Origin: Nepenthes gracilis
Taxonomy: Eukaryota; Streptophyta; Magnoliopsida; Caryophyllales; Nepenthaceae
DNA: 64,000 bases
Assembly: GCA_033239525.1 (NCBI GenBank)
Contig: BSYO01000004.1
Span: 25,210,037-25,274,036 of the forward strand
Direction of reading: 5' to 3'
A model generated the notes under the pieces. It saw only the letters and a program-made list of their open reading frames with translations. It was not told where the DNA came from and ran no database searches. The position numbers and the translations under genes are program-made. This document shows positions 49,451 through 64,000 of the stretch, piece by piece (positions within the stretch are counted from its first letter, which is position 1; the number at the start of each line of letters is the position of its first letter).

Positions 49451-49999
49451 AAAAGACGATTCCTCCCTCTTGTTACTTTGTAATAATTAACCTTTATTAC
49501 GAAAGCAATATATCAAAACTAGTCACATAATTTGGAATTTTTATAAAGAAATAGCACTGTGTGTCAATCTAAATTAATGGATTTTGCAATAATCAAAACA
49601 TCATTTTAAAATTAATATCTGAAAAACATGTAAATGATGATTTTGTATCACCAAAATAATCTATTAGAATCATTTCAATTTAATTTCTTCTAATACTAAT
49701 GATGATGATGACGCTGATTCTTTTATTTTCGTTGAGTATTTTTAAAAACGAAGCAACTGAATTCAGTTCGATTTTTTGACGGTTCGGTGTTTCGAAATTT
49801 TATGCTTCATTATGACGCCGTCGGTGACCTAAAATCAAAATATTAATCATGATTTGTAGTATTGTTTAATTGAAGAAGCTTGAGCAGAACACGAATTCAC
49901 TCCTTAAACATTGGAATTTAATAAGACGATGTCTTCCTTTTCATTTCCTTTAGTTGGATTATGCATAAAAGACAGGATTGCACTTGCCTTGTAAAGTAA

Positions 50000-50560
50000 T
50001 GGATGAAAATCCGAAAAGCGTAATCTTCACTAGCTCCGGCCTCGAGTGACATTTAATTCCATTCTCTCTCTCTCTCTCTCTTACTTCTGATTCGTCGAGT
50101 GCTTCTGGAGAGAGAAAGAGATCTCCATCGCAACGTCGTTCCTCGCCAGCCTCTTTTTCCGTCGTTACGTCAACGCCAACGCTCTCTGTTATGTTTGCAG
50201 CCCCTCTCTCTCTTCTCCCTCTCCCGCTTACTGGCCCTGCTAGTCATACAAAGCTGCCATGGCATAATTCTGATAAGTAGAGAGAGAAAGATCCATTAAA
50301 ACAGAAAAGCTCCATTTCCGGATCTGTTCTCATCCGCCTTGTTCCCCTCAGTCTGTACGGTGCGGGAAGCCTTCGCAGCAGAGCACTCTGTTTTGCCTCC
50401 TGCTCCGTGTCGCCCATGTCAGGGCCTGTACGGCCCTTCCTTGCTGTTTATTGGTCCTAAATTTTCCTAGCACGGCCCGAATTATTGCCCTTAAGAACCC
50501 GGCCCAGTTATTCTCTATCCATTCCTTGGTCACTCTGTCCGGCCCATTTCAGTAGTCACT
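50000..50560. other. GC-rich, promoter-like patch without an identified gene
   Basis: The plus strand has a (CT)9 tract at 50065-50082 followed by 500 bp of gene-like composition in a strongly AT-rich region. Two GGCCCA motifs (50501, 50541), TGGGCC site II elements on the minus strand, lie near its right end. Open frames of about 60 codons exist on both strands, but none resembles a known protein. An unannotated first exon, noncoding transcript or gene relic are all possible. Confidence 0.4.
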
Positions 50561-51395
50561 GTAGAAAAAGCTCATTCCTTCACGTCCATGTGTTTTTATT
50601 TTTTATGCACTGATAATATTCGATTTAATGTGTTATATTGACTTGTTTGTTGGATTTTATTTTTTATTCATCGACAGTATTAAAATTTGTGTTTCATTAA
50701 GGCTTTATAGATTATCTTGTTACCATAATACATGATCAAATAAAATGGAATGTTGCATCTTAGCAACGATATCTATAAATTTATTTATATTTGTTAGAAA
50801 TAAATATAACTACTGAAATGAAACTTTGATACACCTTCTTGATATATTTTTTGAAGTAATTAATCCTCCAACCCTCTCAATTCTACGGCAGACGATAACG
50901 CCCCTTAGCCAGTCGTCGAAAAACTCGCCTTCAAGCCTAAACGGAACATTGATAAATATCGAGCAGCTCATTTGAATCGACCAACTCATATTCTTATTAA
51001 TTTTATTGAATATCGAATGAGCATCTAATCGTTTTATTTTTGTTGTGGCATTATAAAATATAAAGTTAATGATGAAATTGAAAGAAGATTGTCAGACTAA
51101 CTATTAAAATTGTCCCTAATATATATGTATTTACTTGTTAAAATGATCAAAAGTTAAATCTTTTTATTTTTTTATTTAAAAAAGTTATTTTTTAATTAAA
51201 AAATAATATTAATAAAATCAATCATCTTACTATCCTATCAAAGATAAAAATATCCCATCACATAAAATTTTTTATTTTGGCTAATAATAGTGTTTGTGGA
51301 GAGTTTTGGGTCAAATGAGGGAGTGGATTAATTTGTGCCAAGAGAAAGCACACTGCTCTCTGTATTTTCCTTATAATTGAAGAGGGAAAGTAGAA

Positions 51396-51545
51396 TGGTT
51401 AATTTTTGTTTAAATTTAGATTATTTATTTTTAAATAAATAATTATAATTTAATTATTTAAAAAATTAAAAATTAATTATTAAATTATAAATATTTATTT
51501 AAAAATAAACGATTTAAATTAAAAAAAATATTAATCTCTTTAAAA
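51396..51545. repeat. AT-rich palindromic element, copy c
   Basis: Arms TTTAAATTTAGATTATTTAT and AAAATAAACGATTTAAATTA pair. It lies about 200 bp past the HIPP stop codon. Confidence 0.7.
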
Positions 51546-51742
51546 AATAAAATTTCCTGATTTTTAAAAACGTGTGCTATATTGTCCGCATGATTCTTAA
51601 AGCATATAATTATGAATTCAACTATGTCTTTATTTTTTTTTATAGTTAATGAAATGATAATTCAATGATTTTATGTGTAACTTTAATCTTATAAAATTTT
51701 ACACGAACTTCGATACATTTCTCAAGCCGAAGAGCGTTTAAT

Positions 51743-53378
51743 TTACATGATGGAGCAAGCGTGGGGATTATCATCGCTGAACATGATGGTATACTGCTCT
51801 TCAAGCGGAGTCATGTTGGCTACGGCGGCGTCCTCCACGCTCCTGACGAAATTAGGCGGCGCCTTCTTGTCGTAAGCCCCAGCTCCGTACGGGTGAGCCA
51901 CCAAGTTGTACGGCACGTAAGGCCACGGCTCCGCCGCCTTCTTCGTCGCCTTCGCGGCCGCCAACACTTTCTTCTCCTCCACGTTTCCTGTTACAGTCAC
52001 CTTCTGCTGCTTCAAGTCTACCTCCACTGATTTTACTCCTGTCGAGAGATTATACTATATTACACAGTTGGAATAATGTAATGTTAAACTAATTTACTGA
52101 TATCTTTGGCAGGAAATAGAAATATCTTAATTCAGTTTTGATTATTATATGGCGGAGAGAATGGCCATGGATGTAATAATAAGATTAATCTGCTATGATT
52201 TGAGTATTACAGATTATAATTATATAATAATACATCTGTAATATATGTTAGGGATGAAGTTGTTCATATTTTATCCTTTTTTATGCACAATAAATATGGT
52301 CAGTCTTAATGTAATTATTAAGATTGTCCCGTTATGATAAAGGGTTTGTAGATTAAAATTATGAAAATAGTCCCTTGGCAACACGAAGATATGACTAAAT
52401 AAATCAAACTCTTTCAATTCCTGCTATACATGGACCTTGTGCATGGAACCAAGGGTCTCTATTTTTTAAAAAGATAAATTTTTTAAAAAAAAAATATTAA
52501 ATTTTTACTTTTAAATAGATAATTATGATTTAATAATTAATTTTAATTATTTTTTAATTTTATTAAAAGTAATTAAATTATAATTATTTATTTAAAATTT
52601 ATTATCCAAATGAAGAGAAAAATGACTTGATCCATTGCACACTGCATGGAGTTTCATATACATAGAATTGAGATTGTAGAGTAACTCTATTGTAGGAACT
52701 AGTGTGGCTCTATCTCTTAAAGAGATATAGCTTATTTTTTTAATAATTAAGGTCGTTTATTTGTAAATGGATAGTTACGATTAAATAATTAATCTTAATT
52801 AATTTTTATTTTTTTAAAAGATAGTTAAATTATAATTATTTATTTTAAAATAAAGTCTCAAATATGAAAAAAAAAATATATGTCTTATTGAGAGATGGAG
52901 CCTCTCTCTATCCATCGTGGCTATAAGCGCATAGCACGTGTGATCACAACGTATTTTCTATTAGAAATATGGGTGACTTCAGCTGTAAATTTTTCACAGA
53001 GGTAAGAACTAGAAGAATGACCATATAAATTTACGTTAGCCGTAACACATAAGCTTAAGCTTTAAAATCAATTATATTATCCAACGCATGTATGTGAGCT
53101 CACGTATGTCCGCGCCTACACGTTCCTGCTGCCTACACGTACGGCGGCGACGGTGGCTGCTGCGCCACCTGCCGCCACCCGTGCTGGCTGAGTATATTTT
53201 CTGAATTGGAGCTAGAGTTACCTTTGAGGCCCGAGAGAGCTTTCTTCATTTTGAGTGCACAGCCATCGCAGTCCATCCTGACTTTGAGAGCAACCGTCCG
53301 CTGCTGCTTCAGCTTCTTTCTTTTCATGGTACTGCCTATCAACTCAGACAAGAATTCCAGAGTCCCTGAAACTCCCAT
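51743..53378 (-). CDS. HIPP: Heavy metal-associated isoprenylated plant protein (HIPP), 150 aa, two exons
   Basis: A small metal-binding protein anchored to membranes by a farnesyl group; family members act in metal homeostasis, stress and defence. Exon 1 is 53378-53222 and exon 2 is 52038-51743. The junction AAAG|GTAACT ... CGACAG|GAGTAAAA rebuilds a Gly codon in LKGVKSVEVD. The ATG is the first in its frame after a leader lacking another ATG. Residues about 27-90 form the HMA domain with the metal motif MDCDGC (Cys37, Cys40). VTVTGNVEEKKVL and WPYVPYNLVAHPY are subfamily hallmarks, as is the MGVSGTLEFLSEL start, resembling HIPP21/22. The protein ends in the CaaX box CSIM (147-150), where Met favours farnesylation. 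The length is normal and nothing is missing. The 1.18-kb intron carries two palindromic repeats. Confidence 0.93.
52455..52620. repeat. AT-rich palindromic element, copy d, in the HIPP intron
   Basis: ACTTTTAAATAGATAATTAT pairs with the AATTATTTATTTAAAATTTA arm. The core AAATTATAATTATTTATTT is shared with copy b. Confidence 0.65.
52715..52905. repeat. AT-rich palindromic element, copy e, in the HIPP intron
   Basis: Outer ends TCTCTTAAAGAGATATA and TTATTGAGAGATGGAG, inner arm AAATTATAATTATTTATTTT as in copy b. Only about 95 bp separate it from copy d. Confidence 0.65.
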
Positions 53379-53570
53379 TTCTTCTGTGCAGCCCAGGTAA
53401 CAATTTTTTCTGGGTTTTACTTGTCTGATATCGAAGAGATTACTCAAATATCAGTAATTATCAGCTATCAATTATATGAGAAAATTGAGTCAGAAAGTGA
53501 GACTTGTTCTCGAGGATTGACAAGACGAGAAGGCAAGCTAATTTGATGTTAGAGATGGTGGAATCTCCGG

Positions 53571-53590
53571 ATTTATAGCGACCAATAGCC
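53571..53590 (-). promoter_or_regulatory. HIPP core promoter: TATA box with adjacent CCAAT-type box
   Basis: The minus strand reads GGCTATTGGTCGCTATAAAT: a TATA box (53578-53571) preceded by an inverted CCAAT box. It lies about 195 bp upstream of the ATG, so transcription should start near 53540 and give a leader of about 160 nt. Confidence 0.65.
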
Positions 53591-56200
53591 TTGTCTATGC
53601 ATGCACGGGTCTTCATCGGCTCACAAGCAGACACAGAAGAAAAAGTCGTTCCTACCTTTATTCTTTACTTATAGTATTAAAAACACATTCTTAAATAATA
53701 TAATATTCATTTATCTATATAATTTATAATATTTATATAAAATGAATGAGTCCTTATTACATTATTTAAAAATATTCTAAAAATAATTATTGGGTGTAGC
53801 TAAGATATTTATTTTCTCCTATCTATTTTAATTTTGGAGAAAATGCATGGATTTGAGGAGCTTGCTTTTATCTGATAGATACTTTGGGTTAGGTAGGTCT
53901 ACAATTCCTTCATTGTAACTATACAATTATTGAAATCTTACTTTAGGAAAAATGGAATCTCATTGGTTCGACATGACCCATAGGGGAAAATTAACTACGA
54001 ATTTGACGGGTCGTTTCTTTCTTTTATTCTAGCATAAAATTAATGGATTAAACTACCAAACATTAGTTTTGTATGATAAGCAATATATTCTTTTTTTTGT
54101 ATTTATGTATTTTTTTTGTATTTATCTTGTATATGGGTCAAGGACTATTTAATTTATTTTCCAAAAAAATGAAAAAAAAATTATTTTATTTTTTGGTAAT
54201 TTTGAACTATAATTTACATTATTTTTGCTGGATAGGGTAGGGTTTAGACTGAAAGGCAATCACGCAGGGAGAAAAGGACTCATTCAAATATAAATAAGTG
54301 GACGATGATGAGAGGGGGGCCAAGATCGGACGGCGTCGGCCGCTGCCACGTTGAAGGTCAAGATTCTTGCACTTGGCAATAAGAGAATGAACGGCCGATA
54401 TGCGTCCACGTGGCATATCTAAAAGAAAGAAAGCTATTGCAGGATATTCCAGCTGGTGCGCCCATAGATTTAAAATTTTAAAAATAAATAAATAAATAAT
54501 AAAGGAAGGTCGATGTCGAAGAGCGCAAGTGGCTTGTCGTACATGTGACTTGTTTGGCTGAGTTGAAAAAAAAAAATTGATTTGGGCGGTGCGGATAAAT
54601 TGAGAAAAGAGTATCGAATAAAATTTAATAATTAGATATTATACACAATATTTTAAAATATTTTTATAATATTAATATTTATTTAATAATAATTTTTTTT
54701 AAAATAAAGAATAATTTTTACAATTTTAAATATAATTAATAGGACTCCAAATCCTCTAAATTGACGTTGGCTTGGTTGATGAGGGATACGTTCAATGACT
54801 TCGGTATTTCAATGCATTTTGACATGTAATGAGTAATGCTATTTATTTATACGTTATTTATAATTTTATTTTTTTATATATGGAATTTGTGAAAATTTTA
54901 AAAATAATAAAATTAAATAAACTTTATATATCGGATTTTGTATATGCAATATATTATATGATATATAAACGTCAATTTATATAGAAAATATAATATAGAG
55001 GTAAATGTTTGATCTAAAAAATTGAAAGAAACAATCAACAATAAATTAAAATAATATAAAATGACACAAAATAAGGTATTTTTTCTTTATTTAGTTGCTG
55101 AAAATTAGGAGGAAAAAAATAAGTTCTTGATAAAAATAAATTATTTATTTGATTGCCAATAAGAAATTAAATAAAATAATTTTTAATATTAATTTTGTAG
55201 ATTTTAACTCATATATTTATACATACAAAAGAAAAAAATGCTTGAAAAATTAAAATTCAGTTTTAAAATTTCAACTTCAGATTGGTATCAATTGATATCA
55301 AATATGGCAATTAGTAAACCTTACACTATTAAATAGATATTTAAATAAAACATAGATAATAAATCCATTTAAAAATAATTTTGAAAATAAATTTAATAAG
55401 AAAAAATATATATTTCGTAGATTTTTTATCTTTATCGACAATTATTTATTCAATGGGGACATTTCATAACCACCCCATCACTATAAAAATGGTTGATATG
55501 ACATTAATTATTAAATCTAATGAACGATTTAATAATAATTTCCTTCGGCTATAAGTTCAGATTTTATTACGTTAACAAATGCCAAGATGGTGACACGATT
55601 TTGACCCATTTGTTTTTATGGGAAAATAATAATTTCCCAAAGCCATATCTTTAATTCAAAAAATAGCTAAATGTGGCCTCATAATTAAGAATATAAATTT
55701 AAAATGAAAAAAAATAATTATAAAATAAAATATGAGTTTTTTTTAAATATTATTTTCAATTTTTTAATAAAAAAGGTCAGATCTTTTTTTATTTTATTTT
55801 AATTGGTCTTCCTTCGGCAAGATGTAAAGGTGGAGGGGACGAGGTGACTTTCCCAAAAGTGTTCATATCCGAAAGTGTTTATACCCTTTGCTACTTCTCC
55901 ACCCTCTTTCCTTTTCCTTTTTCATTTTCTTCACCTTTTCAGGTTTCAAGTTTTAAAAAATTTTAAAAAATATATAAAAATATTTTTTCAAATAATTTAA
56001 ATCGTTAGATCTTTCCAATCCAACGACCCTAGAAGAGATAAAAGGTCTCCATCACTTGAGCACTATAGAGCATCCCAATCCGAGAAGATGAGCCTTCCCT
56101 TTCCATCTCACCCCTCTCCTCCCCTCCCTACAATTCACCGCCATCCAAACAAGCCAAATAATTATGAAAAATGAATAAATTAAGAAAAAAAGAAAAAAAA

Positions 56201-56550
56201 AACACGGGTTTGAATTTCACTCATTCTTATTACTGGTTTTTATCACTGTAGTATATATAAAGATAGTACAGTTAACGCTTAATCTATATGAATTAGTACT
56301 TACACGGGCTCGAGTTTCACTTATTTCCATTACTTGTTCTTATCACTATAATGCATATAAAGATAATACGGTTAATATTTAATCCATATGAACATGTACT
56401 TACACGAGTTTGAGTTTCACTCATTCTTATTACTGGTTTCTGTTACTGTAATGCATATGAAGATAATACAGTCAACGTTTAATTCATATGAATTCGTAGT
56501 TAAACATGTTCGAGTTTCACTCATTTTCATTGGTGGTTTCTATCGCTGTA
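56201..56550. repeat. 100-bp tandem repeat, about 3.5 copies
   Basis: Units start at 56201, 56301, 56401 and 56501, exactly 100 bp apart. Each has an ACACGGGTT- or ACACGAGTT-like start, GAGTTTCACTCATT, TATTACTGGTTTCTATCACT-like words, GCATATAAAGATAATAC and AATTCATATGAA. The copies differ by many substitutions but no net indel. The array ends 310 bp beyond the MnmE stop codon and may fall in its 3' UTR or just past it. Confidence 0.9.
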
Positions 56551-56859
56551 AACCCAAAAAAGGGGCAAAATGGTCCATTGAGTAACACATGCAAAAGTTT
56601 CAGCTCAAAAGCATTGAATATACAAGACATCAATATTCGGCAGCCACTGCCAAGAAAATTAAGTCTGAAGTTTGTTGTTCAACATCCCTTCTATCACACC
56701 ACAATTCACTTGGTAAACCATCCAAATCTGCAGCTAATAACTGTATCGATGGAGTCGGATCATATATTAGCAAAACATGGAGGAAAAAACCCATATTAGC
56801 GGCCATTTGTTGATCGATAATCCGGAGAAGCAAAGCTGTGTTAAGCTGGCTTGAAAATT

Positions 56860-63352
<6,493 letters not shown>

Positions 63353-64000
63353 CTGCATGCTAATAGAAAATTAAGGCACCCATTCCAATCAGGACTATTT
63401 GAAGTACCTAGTACATTAATGAACTAAACTTTAAAAAAATAAAAAATATACATTAAGAAAGATGAGTAGATTTTATAAGAAACCCAGAATATCTTTCATA
63501 TGAACATTAATCAATTCAAAAAATCTAGAAAGTAAATTACAGACAAATAAAAATCTGAACCAGCTATGAGACATACAATGTCTCCATCCAAACCGAGTAA
63601 CGACGAACACCCCACCCACGAAAAGATCAATTGGTAAGATACAAAACACCTATTACTATAATGTCTCCATAACGTTGCTCCAAGACAAAGGCCTCTTATG
63701 AACTCTGAATGACATGTTTTCTTTAACAACCAAGGTGCACTAATACAATGTAAACTTACCTGATGACAGCAGGAAGGAGATTTGAAAGAAACAGAACAGA
63801 AGACAGCAGAAGAAATAATGGATACAGACTAAAATCACAGCAACTAACTCAAACACAACACAACTAAAAAATAAAATGACTAGCATAAACAGGTTTTCAA
63901 CAAATAATAAACGAAAGCCAGATAACTTCACAATGATCCAACTGGGGATATAGAGGACCGATTACAAATTATGATACTCCAGAGAGTACAAAGCTAGAAA
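63353..64000 (-). other. Start of a further MnmE intron, runs off the window
   Basis: The acceptor TGCATGCAG borders the 63352 exon. No sequence for the P-loop exon (GxxNVGKSSLLN) was found on the minus strand up to 64000, so the exon must lie beyond. Confidence 0.6.

Larger units (their letters stand above)
45987..51742. other. Intergenic DNA between the DUF1645 and HIPP genes
   Basis: Mostly AT-rich without recognised coding. Exceptions, listed separately, are a telo-box with a short ORF at 46.7 kb, two AAT microsatellites, palindromic elements at 49.3 and 51.4 kb, and a GC-rich patch at 50.0-50.6 kb. Confidence 0.6.
52039..53221 (-). other. HIPP intron (1.18 kb)
   Basis: AT-rich, with two palindromic elements (52455-52620, 52715-52905). 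The rest shows no recognisable feature. Confidence 0.8.
53379..56859. other. Intergenic DNA between HIPP and MnmE
   Basis: Contains the HIPP promoter, a GC-richer patch at 54290-54420 (with GTCCACGTGGC), long A/T-rich stretches, and the 100-bp repeat near 56.2-56.55 kb. No coding was recognised. A C/T-rich patch at 56080-56140 (CTCACCCCTCTCCTCCCCTC) is the other notable composition shift. Confidence 0.6.

Noticed and set aside
50348..50533. 61-codon minus-strand ORF in the GC-rich patch
   Set aside because: No recognisable motif; kept only as part of the promoter-like patch.
53379..53447. Longer N-terminus for the HIPP protein
   Set aside because: Opens at TTG rather than ATG; the MGVSGTLEFLSEL start is the known subfamily beginning.

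Overview
This is nuclear DNA from a flowering plant, very AT-rich between genes. The evidence is GT-AG introns, plant-specific gene families (AMSH, DUF1645, HIPP with a CaaX end, an organellar MnmE/TrmE-type GTPase), and plant transposable elements (Tat-lineage Ty3/gypsy, Au-like SINE, L1 and RTE LINE relics). No species can be fixed from the sequence; the very long introns suggest a mid-size to large genome.

Layout. 1-5833: the 3' part of a Tat-lineage LTR retrotransposon. It holds frameshifted RNase H and integrase, a 41-bp tandem array just after pol, a broken antisense ORF with its own TATA box and a cluster of ACGT motifs, then a 782-bp 3' LTR. It appears to sit inside an older LTR-like remnant (5834-6920). 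6921-10450 is AT-rich with no gene seen. 10451-11541 is a solo LTR in the opposite direction. 11753-12218 is LTR-like or promoter sequence directly upstream of the first gene.

12467-41320 (+) is an AMSH1-like K63 deubiquitinase. I assembled it as 14 exons encoding 514 residues, with all JAMM metal ligands present, spread over 28.9 kb because three introns measure 4.8, 6.9 and 10.3 kb. The two largest hold most of the repeats: two L1-type LINE relics, an antisense RTE-type LINE relic, two Au-like SINEs, an LTR-like block and several local duplications.

45240-45986 (+) is an intronless DUF1645 gene. 51743-53378 (-) is a two-exon heavy-metal-associated isoprenylated protein (HIPP) gene, surrounded and invaded by a family of AT-rich palindromic elements. 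56860-63352 (-) is the C-terminal half of the tRNA-modification GTPase MnmE/TrmE in four exons; its 5' exons, including the P-loop, lie beyond 64000. A 3.5-copy repeat with an exact 100-bp period lies just past its stop codon.

The four genes are unrelated in function (endosomal deubiquitination, an uncharacterised plant protein, metal or prenyl-anchored signalling, organellar tRNA modification) and form no operon-like unit. I found no convincing novel protein system. The features most worth a second look are the antisense gene of the Tat element, the 41-bp and 100-bp arrays, the palindromic element family around the HIPP gene, the LTR-like AMSH1 promoter region, and two orphan promoter-like patches at 46.7 and 50.0-50.6 kb.
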